The notes beneath the pieces are model-generated. The model was not told the DNA's origin. It searched no databases and saw only the letters and a program-made list of their open reading frames with translations. A stretch of 64,000 bases of DNA from Acetobacterium woodii (lineage in GTDB: Bacteria > Bacillota > Clostridia > Eubacteriales > Eubacteriaceae). Where the stretch lies: NCBI GenBank assembly GCA_016213825.1, contig JACQZP010000002.1, forward strand, positions 29,916 through 93,915. The letters run 5' to 3'. Position numbers and translations under genes: made by a program. Of this stretch, positions 52,834 through 61,910 are shown piece after piece (positions within the stretch are counted from its first letter, which is position 1; each line of letters begins with the position of its first letter).

Positions 52834-53223
52834 ATGAGTTTTACTGGAAACCAGCTTTTGAAAATTATTATTCCATTATTAAGCCTTGTGGTGGGCGTGC
52901 TGTCCTTTGTTTTTCATTTGCAATATAAAAAGCAATTGGCTGGGAATGTTCTGCAAGGACCAATGGCAAAAAGATTTAAAGATCAGTTTAATGTTTGGGG
53001 GATATTATATGTTCTCATTGCTTTACTGGTAATTTTAGATTCTTATGCGGCCATGGGACCCATGTCGTTGGTCATTATATTAATCGTCGCCGGTGGGGGA
53101 ATCTACAATTTAATGCTTGTTAATAAAAAAGAAGTGTATGATTTATCCGATATTAATTTTTTTAAATGGAACAGTATTATCGTGTTGATCATCGCAGCAA
53201 TTTATCTGATCGCCATCTTTTAA
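52834..53223 (+). CDS. Small polytopic membrane protein of unknown function
   Basis: 129 residues. Four hydrophobic segments (about residues 10-28, 50-67, 73-92 and 108-127) joined by short charged loops; KAQLAGNVL-like basic loop after the first helix. No recognised family. ATG follows AAGGGGTTATAAA. Alone between the PAS-HD-GYP gene and the GtrII-type gene. The size and topology fit small DUF-type membrane proteins, but I cannot name one. Confidence 0.75.
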   Translation: MSFTGNQLLKIIIPLLSLVVGVLSFVFHLQYKKQLAGNVLQGPMAKRFKDQFNVWGILYVLIALLVILDSYAAMGPMSLVIILIVAGGGIYNLMLVNKKEVYDLSDINFFKWNSIIVLIIAAIYLIAIF

Positions 53224-53297
53224 GAAAAGATGCCTCTCGAAGATAAAATCCGATTATATAACGTCGGTGAGCAGTCGATGCGGCATCCGAAAGGAAG

Positions 53298-53396
53298 ATG
53301 ACAAACGAAACTCATCCGGACTTTTACCGCGAGGATAATTTTGTTGCTGCGGAACAGGAATTTCGAATACTGATTGACAAGGATAAATCGACGTAG
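53298..53396 (+). pseudogene. Possible short gene or fragment, unknown
   Basis: A 32-residue frame starts MTNETHPDFYREDNFVAAEQ after AAAGGAAG and ends DKDKST. Residue choice looks coding. Just upstream, MPLEDKIRLYNVGEQSMRHP (from 53230) is open in another frame, so the two may be parts of one frame-shifted gene. No family assigned. Confidence 0.3.
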
Positions 53397-53431
53397 TACT
53401 ATTCAAAAAGAAATTTAAAATGGAGACAACG

Positions 53432-55090
53432 ATGGTTAACTTGAAAGAATTGAAAGAAAACGTAAAATATTTCCTGAACAGCAGATGGTATATGGTTCCC
53501 TTATTGCTGGTAACAATCATGAGCTTCGGTTTTACATTAACGCATCCAACGATCAGTGTGGATGATACGGCGATGGATTATTATTACCGGCAGAACGAAC
53601 TACTGACACAGGGGCGTTTTTTTCAGGTATTGATCGATAAAGTATTGGGAATTTACAACTTCAGGCCCTTCGTGCTGGACTTTTTCGCGATCCTGTGCCT
53701 GATTGCTGCAGCGGTATTGTGGTGTTCATTATTCAAGAAGGTTTCCGGCAATCAATTAAAATCAATGGGTTATGTATTTTTTGCCTGTTTTTTTGTTTCA
53801 TACCCGTTAATTAACGAAATCTTTATTTATATGGGGTCTGATTTCGAGACTGGCCTGGGACATGCGATGATCCCGGTTATTTTGTTTATAATGTTTATGA
53901 TGTCAAGCGACACCAAAAACCTCAACAAGCCGTCCACCTATATTGTGCCATCCTTTTTAATCGCTTTGACCTTATCCTTGTATGAATCTTTTGCAGTGGT
54001 CTATTTATTTGGGATTTTTGCCATCCTGATCTTACGGTTTTTATACAGTGATGATAGCAGAAACATTAAGGATACCTTTAAACGGGGTATCTATTATGTG
54101 ATCCCGTTAATCTGTGGCATTGCGCTGCGACTGGTGATTGACATGATTTTAAAGCTGATGTTTCACCTTGGCACCAGCACCAATGCATCGAAAGAAATTC
54201 ATTGGGATCAGGGAGTCATGGAAAATTTACCCAAATTGATTAAGGGTGTGACCGTGAGCTTTCTTTACAATGGTCTCGTCTATTTGCCAATTACCATGTT
54301 GCTGATTGCAATCGGCGTAACGCTTTTTTTAATGGTTCGGCAGGGAATCAAACATCGGTCATTAACAATTGTGGCTTTATATTTAGGAAGCATCGTGAGC
54401 ATCTTTTCTTTGACCATCCTGCAGGGAATTGAAACACCATACCGGGCATGTACCGTTTTTAGTGTTTTTATTGCCTTTATTTTCATGCTGGGATTGCAAT
54501 TTGTTGAAGAGAGTAAAATCAGAATAGAAATAAAAAAAGCCGTTATTGTGTTGCTTTGCATCGGTATTATTTGGCAGGTAAATGACATCAACAAATGGTT
54601 TTATGTCGATTATATGCGGTATGAGGAAGAGGTCAACGTGGTCAACCAGGTTGCCGCGGAAATACGGTCAAATTACGATTATTTGAATAAACCGGTGGTT
54701 TTCCTGGGCGATTACAAACTGTCAGATAATATCAACCAGTATACCTCGGCAGAAAAAACCAGTTTGGCCGGGACACTTTATATGAACTTGACCGGGATTG
54801 TCCCGGAAGGCAAATATGCGTACAAATATGTCCAAACCAACGGCGATAGTTTTTTAGACTGGGCTGTCGGCTGGAATTTCGAAAACAATGTTTCTGAAGC
54901 CCATAAGTTTTTTAAAGACCTGGGGTATGATTTCAAAGCGGATAATTATGATATGCGAGAAGAGGCCTACACACTGGCAAAAGATAAGCCGGTGTGGCCC
55001 CAAAAAGGATCTATTTTTGAAACCGATAAATTCATTATTGTGAATTTTGGCGTCTCAGATAAATTTGCCAATCAGGTAAAATTAAATTAA
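53432..55090 (+). CDS. GtrII-family glucosyltransferase-like membrane protein
   Basis: 552 residues starting MVNLKELKENVKYF, 6 bases after GGAG; the ATG at 53420 is an alternative. About ten to twelve hydrophobic segments up to residue 385, then a soluble C-terminal part. The early DDTAMDYYYRQ stretch, and WCSLFKK and SYPLINEIFIYMGSD strands, fit Glucos_trans_II (GtrII) proteins, which modify surface polysaccharides using lipid-linked sugar. The C-terminal region (about 420-552) is outside the membrane. Stands alone; strong terminator follows. Confidence 0.8.
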   Translation: MVNLKELKENVKYFLNSRWYMVPLLLVTIMSFGFTLTHPTISVDDTAMDYYYRQNELLTQGRFFQVLIDKVLGIYNFRPFVLDFFAILCLIAAAVLWCSLFKKVSGNQLKSMGYVFFACFFVSYPLINEIFIYMGSDFETGLGHAMIPVILFIMFMMSSDTKNLNKPSTYIVPSFLIALTLSLYESFAVVYLFGIFAILILRFLYSDDSRNIKDTFKRGIYYVIPLICGIALRLVIDMILKLMFHLGTSTNASKEIHWDQGVMENLPKLIKGVTVSFLYNGLVYLPITMLLIAIGVTLFLMVRQGIKHRSLTIVALYLGSIVSIFSLTILQGIETPYRACTVFSVFIAFIFMLGLQFVEESKIRIEIKKAVIVLLCIGIIWQVNDINKWFYVDYMRYEEEVNVVNQVAAEIRSNYDYLNKPVVFLGDYKLSDNINQYTSAEKTSLAGTLYMNLTGIVPEGKYAYKYVQTNGDSFLDWAVGWNFENNVSEAHKFFKDLGYDFKADNYDMREEAYTLAKDKPVWPQKGSIFETDKFIIVNFGVSDKFANQVKLN

Positions 55091-55136
55091 ACAGAGAGGG
55101 ACGATTCTTGTGGAAAGAATCGTCCCTCTCTGTTTA
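55088..55136. terminator. Strong bidirectional terminator between GtrII-type gene and mutM
   Basis: AAACAGAGAGGGACGATTCTT pairs almost perfectly with its complement ending TCTCTGTTT. The genes on both sides converge on it. Confidence 0.93.
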
Positions 55137-55157
55137 ATCAGCTGCTATTAGAAAAAT

Positions 55158-55970
55158 TTAACGCCTCTTTTTCTGGCACGATTGACAATAATAGGTCCCT
55201 CTGCCCCGAACCATTTCCTTGGTGATTGGGCCATTACAGACCGAACAAACTTTTTGCATATGTACGGCTAACTGAACTTGAAACAACCCAGTAATGCCAT
55301 TGGCGTCAAAAGAGTGAATCGTCGTTCCGCCCTGGGCAATGGCCTGTTCCAATATTTCTTTTGATATGGCCACTAATTCGGCTACCCGCTTTTTACTGAT
55401 AAGGTTCCCGGGGGTGGCGGGATGCAGTTTCATTCTAAAACAGATTTCATTGGCATAAATATTGCCGATTCCGGTCATAATCCGTTGATCTAATAACAGG
55501 GTTTTAATCGGCAGACTGCTCTTATGGATTTTTGCATAGACCGCTTTAGGATCAGCGTCCCATGGTTCCGGTCCCAGTTTGCTAAGCGGTAAATCCTGAC
55601 GATAAGTGACTTTGTTCGCCAGTTCTACACGCCCAAATTTGCGGGTGTCCTGATAACGTAATTCAGTGCCATCACGAAAGACAAAGCTAAGATGCTCATG
55701 CTTACTAAGCGGTTTTGAAGCATCGGTAATATTGTACTTGCCTTCCATCCGTAAATGCGAAATAAATGCATCGCGATCCAAAATAAAGATTAAATATTTC
55801 CCCACCCGATCGATATCGCGAATGGTTTGTCCGATTAATGAGGTCACAAAACTATTCGTATCCCCGGTGACAATCTTATCGTAATGAACCTGGATTTCCT
55901 TGATTTCTTTGCCAATAATAAAGTTCTTTAATGTTCGGCGAACGGTTTCGACTTCTGGTAGTTCTGGCAT
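55158..55970 (-). CDS. mutM: Formamidopyrimidine-DNA glycosylase
   Basis: 270 residues starting MPELPEVETVRR; the catalytic N-terminal Pro2 and Glu3 require this start, so the three extra residues upstream are rejected. Removes 8-oxoguanine and Fapy lesions by base excision. LRMEGKY contains the conserved lysine region; ITGIGNIYANEI is the helix-two-turn-helix. The C-terminal zinc finger has four cysteines (CSVCNG...YYCQSC). Alone on this strand. Confidence 0.96.
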   Translation of the reverse strand: MPELPEVETVRRTLKNFIIGKEIKEIQVHYDKIVTGDTNSFVTSLIGQTIRDIDRVGKYLIFILDRDAFISHLRMEGKYNITDASKPLSKHEHLSFVFRDGTELRYQDTRKFGRVELANKVTYRQDLPLSKLGPEPWDADPKAVYAKIHKSSLPIKTLLLDQRIMTGIGNIYANEICFRMKLHPATPGNLISKKRVAELVAISKEILEQAIAQGGTTIHSFDANGITGLFQVQLAVHMQKVCSVCNGPITKEMVRGRGTYYCQSCQKKRR

Positions 55971-56345
55971 AAGATTCACCTGCTTTAATGGATTTAAATT
56001 TTAGCGGTTAATTAAATAATATAATTTGAGACGGTTTCTTGCGGTATCTACCCTGAGTATACACCAACTAAAACCATTGCTGCAAATGAAAAAGAAAAAG
56101 CCATTGAAAAATGGCTTTTTGCCTGTCAATAAATGATCGTTTTGAGTTATAAGAATAATTAGATAAACCTAGATCCCCTCCTTGCGCGCCTAACTGAAGC
56201 TGCGGATAAATCGTTCTATTTCTGCGTCGCTCAGTTTCATGAGGTTTAATTCAATAAGATTTTTTATCTAGATTTAAGCAATCCTCGATATAATCAACTA
56301 ACACAACGTACTACTGTATGTTTTAATTAAAAGTGAACTGGGGGG
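55971..56345. other. Intergenic region between divergent mutM and MerR genes
   Basis: Contains an orphan hairpin, AAAAAGCCAT/ATGGCTTTTT (56095-56120). A minus-strand fragment at about 56192-56265 reads NLMKLSDAEIERFIRSFS before a stop; it could be the tail of a lost gene. The MerR promoter should be in the last 70 bases. Confidence 0.4.
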
Positions 56346-56363
56346 ATTATACTTGGGGCCGAA

Positions 56364-56783
56364 ATAAAAACGTATCGCATTGGCGAATTGGCGCAGTTGG
56401 CAGGAGTCAGCACGCGAACGGTTGACTACTATACTCAGTTGGGTGTCATTGTCGAAAAAAAACGAACCAATGGCAATCATCGCTTATACTCAGAGGATGC
56501 GCTACAGACCATTCATGTGGTCAAAAAACTTCAGGAACAGCATTTTTCCCTGAATGAAATAGCACAATTATTTAAAAACAAGACCAGCAATGACATGCTG
56601 GAAAAAACCATTTGCATCGAAGAACTGCTGGACAACTTGCAAAAGAAAGTCGTCGAGCTTTATTCCAGCCAGAGTTGTCTCTGTCTGTCTGATGAGAGCA
56701 AGGCGGCGTCCAAAGAAATTCTTGCCAAGGGGCTACAGGTTATGCAAATCCTGATGGTTATTCTTGGCGAGCACATAACCTAA
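56364..56783 (+). CDS. MerR-family regulator with a non-standard start codon
   Basis: The conserved N-terminus is in frame from 56364: KTYRIGELAQLAGVSTRTVDYY follows an ATA codon exactly where MerR proteins have ATG. No ATG, GTG or TTG precedes the domain in frame: the nearest TTG (56353) is in another frame, and the TTG at 56388 lies inside the helix-turn-helix. GGGG at 56355-56358 is well placed for ATA. The rest is intact, with a coiled-coil and SSQSCLCLSDES near the C-terminus. 139 residues. It sits 25 bases upstream of htpX and is likely its partner. Confidence 0.6.
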   Translation: MKTYRIGELAQLAGVSTRTVDYYTQLGVIVEKKRTNGNHRLYSEDALQTIHVVKKLQEQHFSLNEIAQLFKNKTSNDMLEKTICIEELLDNLQKKVVELYSSQSCLCLSDESKAASKEILAKGLQVMQILMVILGEHIT

Positions 56784-56808
56784 AAACAATTGAAAGGAAT
56801 TTAAAAAA

Positions 56809-57660
56809 ATGAAAAATATAGGCAACCAACTTAAGACCTTGGTTTTAATGAGTAGCTTAACGGTATTAGTCATTTTAATTGGTGGCGCTATTGGTGGTCA
56901 GTCTGGCATGTTGATTGCCTTAGTCTTTGCCCTGGCAATGAATGGCGGCAGCTATTGGTTTAGTGATAAAATTGCCCTTGCTATGACGGGTTCTCAGCCC
57001 CTAACCGAGGATAAGCATCCGGAAGTTTATCAGATTGTCGAGAAGCTGACGACTAGTGCTTCAATGCCAATGCCTAAACTCTATATCACCCCCTCGCCTC
57101 AGCCTAATGCTTTTGCCACTGGTCGAAATCCCAATCATTCTGCTGTTGCAGTCACCGAAGGTCTATTGACCATCCTGAATCATGATGAATTGGAAGGCGT
57201 TCTGGCTCATGAACTGGCTCACATCAAAAATAGAGATGTATTAATCGGTACCATTGCCGCAGTAATGGCTGGGGTAATCACTACCATTGCAAACTGGGCT
57301 CAATGGGCGCTGATGTTTGGTATGGGTGGCTCTGATGATGACGAAGGCGGTTTACTGGCCTCCTTGCCTTTAATCATACTGGGTCCAATCGCAGCCATGA
57401 TGGTGCAGATGGCCGTCTCACGGTCCCGGGAATATCTGGCTGACAGCACCGGGGCAGCCATTGCCGGACAAAGCCAGGGTTTGTCCAATGCCCTGCTTAA
57501 ACTGGAACGGGCTTCAGGCATGGTGCCAATGAATGTCAACCCTGCTGCCAGCCACCTGTTTATTGTCAACCCCTTAAAGGCCAAGCGACTCATGAACCTC
57601 TTCAGCACCCATCCGCCGATTGAAGATCGGGTTCGAAAACTTCAGGCTACTCCGGTTTAA
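56809..57660 (+). CDS. htpX: HtpX-type membrane zinc metalloprotease (M48)
   Basis: 283 residues. Two N-terminal transmembrane helices (about 10-50), then the HEXXH zinc site HELAH at residues 134-138 in AHELAHIKNRD, two more helices (about 150-205) and the third-ligand region with EYLADSTGA. STHPPIEDRV closes the domain. Degrades damaged membrane proteins. It follows the MerR gene by 25 bases; GAAAGGAATTT precedes the ATG. A terminator follows. Confidence 0.95.
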   Translation: MKNIGNQLKTLVLMSSLTVLVILIGGAIGGQSGMLIALVFALAMNGGSYWFSDKIALAMTGSQPLTEDKHPEVYQIVEKLTTSASMPMPKLYITPSPQPNAFATGRNPNHSAVAVTEGLLTILNHDELEGVLAHELAHIKNRDVLIGTIAAVMAGVITTIANWAQWALMFGMGGSDDDEGGLLASLPLIILGPIAAMMVQMAVSRSREYLADSTGAAIAGQSQGLSNALLKLERASGMVPMNVNPAASHLFIVNPLKAKRLMNLFSTHPPIEDRVRKLQATPV

Positions 57661-57980
57661 TATCAAGCCGCTAACGATGAGCGTCTTAGTTAAATTATTT
57701 ACCCGCCAAATCAAATAGATTGATTGGCGGGTTTTTTCATGTGATGGAACATTATCAAAGTCTCCAGAGGTGTTTCATATTTAAGCGTAAAAATGAAGGT
57801 TGTACTGTTTGATATCAGCTACGGATTAGTCCGGGGCTTTTTATTTTTGCGGTGGCTAAGGTACCGAAACAGCCCCACGTCTAGATAAGATAAACTACTT
57901 TGATTAAAAGGGGATTTCAGGTATAATTATCCCCAAAAGCACAAGTTGCCTTTTGAATTCGAAGAATAGGAGCATCACAA
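57661..57980. other. Intergenic region after htpX
   Basis: Holds the terminator at 57702-57737 and about 240 bases of non-coding sequence leading to the ATP-binding protein gene. AATAGGAGCATCACAA is the ribosome site of that gene. No other gene seen. Confidence 0.4.
57702..57737 (+). terminator. Rho-independent terminator of the MerR-htpX pair
   Basis: CCCGCCAATCA-like stem: CCCGCCAAATC (57702-57712) pairs with GATTGGCGGG (57722-57731), with six T after. Confidence 0.88.
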
Positions 57981-58562
57981 TTGAAAAAGCTGATTTTAGT
58001 AACATCACCACCAGCAAGTGGAAAAACCTATGTTGCAAAGAAACTTGCGGAGGCATTAAGTCAGGTGGTTTATCTGGATAAAGATACACTCATCCCGCTT
58101 TCAAAACAGATTTTTATTGTAGCAGGAGAAGAATATAACCGGAGTTCTGATTTTTTCGAGAAAAATATTCGTGATTATGAATATGAAACAATTGTCGCGC
58201 TTGCTTTAGAAGCCCTGGATTATGACAATACAGTGTTGATTAATGCGCCATTCACAAAAGAAATACGGGATATTGATTATATCCGTGAACTGAAAGCAAA
58301 ACTAATAAAAAAGAAAGCCTCTTTGGTTGTTGTCTGGGTAGAAACGGCGGTAGAAGTGACCCGGCAAAGAATGATTGCCAGAAATTCTGAACGGGATACC
58401 TGGAAACTTTCGCATTGGGATGACTATCTCGCAGAGAGCAATTTTGATATTCCATTTGCTTTGGACCATCCGCATGTTAAAGATGATTTGCTTATTTTTA
58501 AAAACTCAACCGATGAAGAATTTGAAAAATCCTTAAAGGCGATTTTATCAATACTTGAATAG
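57981..58562 (+). CDS. P-loop ATP-binding protein, small-kinase-like
   Basis: 193 residues with a TTG start after AATAGGAGCATCACAA. Walker A is SPPASGKT (residues 9-16) directly after a LILVT strand; a later VVWVETAVEVTRQRM segment and RDTWK loop resemble nucleoside or shikimate kinases and zeta-toxin-like AAA proteins. The substrate is not identifiable. Not near an antitoxin-like gene, though a possible BrnT-like fragment follows 16 bases later. Confidence 0.75.
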   Translation: MKKLILVTSPPASGKTYVAKKLAEALSQVVYLDKDTLIPLSKQIFIVAGEEYNRSSDFFEKNIRDYEYETIVALALEALDYDNTVLINAPFTKEIRDIDYIRELKAKLIKKKASLVVVWVETAVEVTRQRMIARNSERDTWKLSHWDDYLAESNFDIPFALDHPHVKDDLLIFKNSTDEEFEKSLKAILSILE

Positions 58563-58577
58563 CAACAAAGCTGTTTG

Positions 58578-58676
58578 ATGATCGAATTAAGTAACGGCAG
58601 TTTTGTCTGGGAGTGCCTTTTAGAGGGTGAAAATAAAAAATTAGCTTACTATCAGGTAAAGGGATATACCAAATAA
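58578..58676 (+). pseudogene. Possible BrnT-like toxin remnant
   Basis: A 32-residue frame starts MIELSNGSFVWECLLEGENK; BrnT toxins begin with F-x-WD-x-x-K-x-x-x-N-x-x-KHG. After N the sequence diverges and stops, so at most the first quarter of a BrnT is present. A second degraded copy of the same DNA (about 30 of 34 bases alike) is at 60400-60435, where the frame stops after three codons. Confidence 0.35.
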
Positions 58677-58710
58677 ATGCTATTTGTTGAGGGGGTCTAA
58701 AAAGTAAAAT

Positions 58711-60255
58711 ATGATCATTAAGTTCGTCAGTATCTATCTGTTTGTTGGGGTTTTGCTGCTCTCCTTTATGTTTGTCAATTCATTTGTTCGTGGTAAATCC
58801 AGTTACGCCAAGGCTTTTGGAGCGCTTAGTTTAACGCTTCAGATTTATCTGCTGGGATATCTGCTGGAAATCAATGCCAGTTCACTTCAGGAAATGTTTT
58901 TCTGGAATCAGGTTCAGTACTTGGGAATTCCTTTTTTTCCAGCACTGTGGTTGGTGGTGAGCATGTTATATACCGGCAAAGGAAAATATCTGCAGGGGTT
59001 TGGGGGTCTCGTGGTATTTGCCATTCCACTGATCACCTTTTTTATGCGTCTGACCAATGATTGGCATCACTGGTATTACAGTCAAATTGAGATTCAGCAA
59101 TTTATCGGGGTTAACTATATGCTATTGACCAAAGGCCCCTGGTATGTTGTTCAGACGATCTATGTGCTGAGTGCACTGGTTTTATGCACATGGTTTTATT
59201 TTCAACGTTATCGCAACAGCACCGGTGATGAAAAAATCCAGTTTCGATTGCTGCTGTGGGCATCGGTGTTACCATACCTTGCCTTGGTGCTGGTGACTGT
59301 GAATATTGGGGGGATTGGCATCGATTATACCGCGTTGATCTTGCCACCGTGTATTTGGTTGCTTTTTTTGTCGTTGACGCGCTATAATTTTTTGGAAATC
59401 AAAGATCTGGCCAGGGAACGGGTTTTTGAAGATAGCGGAGCCGGTCTGATCCTTGTGAATCGTTTTTATCGGGTCGTCGATTTTAATGAAGCCAGCACGA
59501 AGTTCTTTCAATGGTTTAATGCGTCAATCAAGGAAGAACTATTGGCGGTTCTGCTAACAGATCATCAGGAGCTATTAGAAAGTATCAGAAATTCAGACGA
59601 TCAGGTTTTTCATTTTATTGTTGATGGAGAAGACCGATATGTTAATATCAACACGCGCATTGTTCAAAACAAAAAAGAGACGGTCGGATACCTGATTACC
59701 TTTGAAGATGTTACCGAACGAGAATGCTTGAAGCAGCGCCTGACTGAAATTGCGAATACCGATGAACTCACTGGTCTTAATAATCGGCGGCGTTTCAGAG
59801 AGGGGGCGGAAGAAGCAGAGCGGCAGGCCCGGTGCGATCATAAAAAATTATCCGTATTGATGATGGACATCGATTTTTTTAAAAAAGTAAACGATTCTTG
59901 TGGGCATCATGGCGGCGATGCGGTGCTTCGTGATTTTTCGGCCATGCTTTTGGATACCTTTAGTGAAGCCGAAATTGTCGGTCGGATCGGTGGCGAAGAA
60001 TTCGCCGTGGTGATGTTAAGTACGGATGCTGCGAAAGCCTTTGAAAAGGCTGAAGATTTCCGAAAAATGGTGGAGCAAAAGACCATCTTGTTTGGGGAGA
60101 AGAGCATTAGGGTTACCGTCAGTATTGGTGTGGCCGAGCTTAATGAAGCCACACCTGATTTTGACGCCTTGATAAACCGTGCCGATCATGCTTTATATAA
60201 GGCCAAGCATTCAGGCAGAAATCGGACTGTTCTTGAAAATCAGAATCAAGCCTGA
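58711..60255 (+). CDS. Membrane diguanylate cyclase with 7TM sensor region, PAS-like and GGDEF domains
   Basis: 514 residues. Seven hydrophobic segments in the first 225 residues match the histidine-kinase N-terminal 7TM sensor module. A PAS-like region (about 230-335) ends in the helix that begins ECLKQRLTEIANTDELTGL. The GGDEF domain (about 350-505) has the active-site motif GGEEF at about residue 427, LNNRRRF and the DHALYKAK end. No RxxD inhibitory site before the motif. It probably makes c-di-GMP; the PAS-HD-GYP protein at 50297 may oppose it. Confidence 0.9.
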   Translation: MIIKFVSIYLFVGVLLLSFMFVNSFVRGKSSYAKAFGALSLTLQIYLLGYLLEINASSLQEMFFWNQVQYLGIPFFPALWLVVSMLYTGKGKYLQGFGGLVVFAIPLITFFMRLTNDWHHWYYSQIEIQQFIGVNYMLLTKGPWYVVQTIYVLSALVLCTWFYFQRYRNSTGDEKIQFRLLLWASVLPYLALVLVTVNIGGIGIDYTALILPPCIWLLFLSLTRYNFLEIKDLARERVFEDSGAGLILVNRFYRVVDFNEASTKFFQWFNASIKEELLAVLLTDHQELLESIRNSDDQVFHFIVDGEDRYVNINTRIVQNKKETVGYLITFEDVTERECLKQRLTEIANTDELTGLNNRRRFREGAEEAERQARCDHKKLSVLMMDIDFFKKVNDSCGHHGGDAVLRDFSAMLLDTFSEAEIVGRIGGEEFAVVMLSTDAAKAFEKAEDFRKMVEQKTILFGEKSIRVTVSIGVAELNEATPDFDALINRADHALYKAKHSGRNRTVLENQNQA

Positions 60256-60435
60256 ATACAAGCAGCAGGGTTGGGATACTGCGAAGTAATCTTAGCCCTG
60301 CTTTTTTCATCATGAGGTTGTGATCATCGTTCAATTAGGCGTATAATAAATCAAACATAAAATTTATCAATCGAACGAAAATTCCCGATGTCTATCAGGC
60401 TGTTTGATGGTCGAATAAAGTAAAGGCGGTTTTAA

Positions 60436-61017
60436 GTGAAACAAAAAATGGCAGCATTTATATCTCTAATGGCACACCCTTTAATTACCATTTCAATTTT
60501 TATTTTAGTGGTGATGTTTTCGTATGAAGAATTTAATAAAGCTCTATTTATCTCATTTTTACTTGTCGGATGTGTCATTGTTCCATCAACCATCAGAAAT
60601 TATCTGAAAACCAAAAATGGAGAATATACAAACTTTGATGTTTCAGTAAAAAGCCAACGCAATTCGATGTATTTATTCGCAATCACACTCTTAGTGATTA
60701 TCAATGGTGTCTTGTTTTTCACGAAACAATCAGAAGGTTTATGTTTAGGGGCGTTGTTTGCATTAGTGCTGCTGATTGTTTCGTATCTTGTCAATTTTTA
60801 TATAAAATGCTCTGGGCACGTATCTCTGACAATTTATCTCGCATTTCTGATTATGCCAATAAACCTATTGATCGGCATCAATGTGCTGCTTTTTTCTGGA
60901 CTTATTGGCTGGTCAAGAGTTGAACTAAAAAGACATACACCCAAAGAAGTCTATACGGGAGCCATCATCGGATTTACGATTGGACTGTTAATGCTCGTGA
61001 CCGAAAGCTTTATTTAA
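60436..61017 (+). CDS. PAP2-type (phosphatidic acid phosphatase-like) membrane protein
   Basis: 193 residues with a GTG start. About five or six transmembrane helices. Motifs resembling PAP2 phosphatases: KCSGHVSLT (the SGH motif) and SRVELKRHTPKEV (the SR-x5-H motif). The first PAP2 motif (K-x6-RP) is not clear, so activity on lipid phosphates is uncertain. The start lies in a copy of the BrnT-like repeat DNA. Neighbours are signalling genes without an obvious link. Confidence 0.7.
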   Translation: MKQKMAAFISLMAHPLITISIFILVVMFSYEEFNKALFISFLLVGCVIVPSTIRNYLKTKNGEYTNFDVSVKSQRNSMYLFAITLLVIINGVLFFTKQSEGLCLGALFALVLLIVSYLVNFYIKCSGHVSLTIYLAFLIMPINLLIGINVLLFSGLIGWSRVELKRHTPKEVYTGAIIGFTIGLLMLVTESFI

Positions 61018-61276
61018 ACGCAATCAGATACTTTATCTTTGCATCTGCAGATCAAACAGTGAGGATTTAAGGAATACAGCGAAATTTGCGTTGAAACAGG
61101 AATGCGTATCGAACATAAAAAAATGGACAAAGCAGAAAAAATGTTTTCAGGATATGACAGAAATGTCCCTGTGTCTTATGAAAGCTAAAAAATTCTCTTG
61201 TTGTCATTAAATGAAACAATGAATTCATTAAAATCGATAAACCAACTACCCATAATTACGAATGAGAGGTAACCTG
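61018..61276. other. Intergenic region with a possible coding fragment
   Basis: A frame at about 61073-61189 reads EYSEICVETGMRIEHKKMDK and ends NVPVSYES with a stop. Residue use looks coding, but there is no start and no recognised family. It may be the tail of a lost gene. The DUF2284 ribosome site lies at the right end. Confidence 0.3.
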
Positions 61277-61813
61277 ATGAATAAAGATGAAATAGAAAAC
61301 ATATTTTTAGATAAACAATTCACTGATTTTAAATGGGTCGCAGGTGACCAATTAAAAGTTGCTCAATGGGTTCGAATAAAATGTATGTATGGTTGCGTCA
61401 GTTACGGTAAGAAAAGTGCTTGTCCACCAAATACACCATCGGTACCAGACTGTCGAGAGTTTGTTTCCGAATATAAAACAGTTGTTATTTTTCATTTTCA
61501 GGAAAAGATTGATAACGATAAGATGCTACTTCAATGGTGCAAAGCTACCAATAAAGAATTGCTGAGAATTGAAAAAGAATTATTTCTGCTTGGCTATCAT
61601 AAAGCATTTGCGCTGTTGGTAGATGAGTGTAATTTTTGTTCAGACTGTGTTTCGGAACGAACCGGGTGTAAAAACAAAAAAATGGCGAGGCCCTGTACCG
61701 AAGCAATGGCCATTGATGTCTATGGGACTGTTCGAGAACTTGATTATCCCGTTGCGGTGCTAGCTGATAAGAATGAAACCATGAATCGATATGGAATTTT
61801 GCTTATTGATTAA
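61277..61813 (+). CDS. Stand-alone DUF2284 predicted metal-binding protein
   Basis: 178 residues starting MNKDEIENIFLDKQ after GAGAGGTAACCTG. Cysteine clusters: CMYGCVSYGKKSACPPNTPS near residue 35, and CNFCSDCVSERTGC followed by MARPC near residue 120. These match the DUF2284 arrangement and the last part of the fusion protein at 8433. The family is predicted to bind a metal or Fe-S cluster; function unknown. It is a single gene between the PAP2-type gene and a GGDEF gene. The C-terminus RYGILLID resembles the end of the fusion protein (YYGLLLLE). Confidence 0.85.
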   Translation: MNKDEIENIFLDKQFTDFKWVAGDQLKVAQWVRIKCMYGCVSYGKKSACPPNTPSVPDCREFVSEYKTVVIFHFQEKIDNDKMLLQWCKATNKELLRIEKELFLLGYHKAFALLVDECNFCSDCVSERTGCKNKKMARPCTEAMAIDVYGTVRELDYPVAVLADKNETMNRYGILLID

Positions 61814-61910
61814 AGTCCCCACATCTTGCCGAAGACTTAGGAAATTCAGATATTGATAAAACGGATGACTTAATTACAGAGGCCGAATTGTTCTGCTTCA
61901 CATCACTGTA

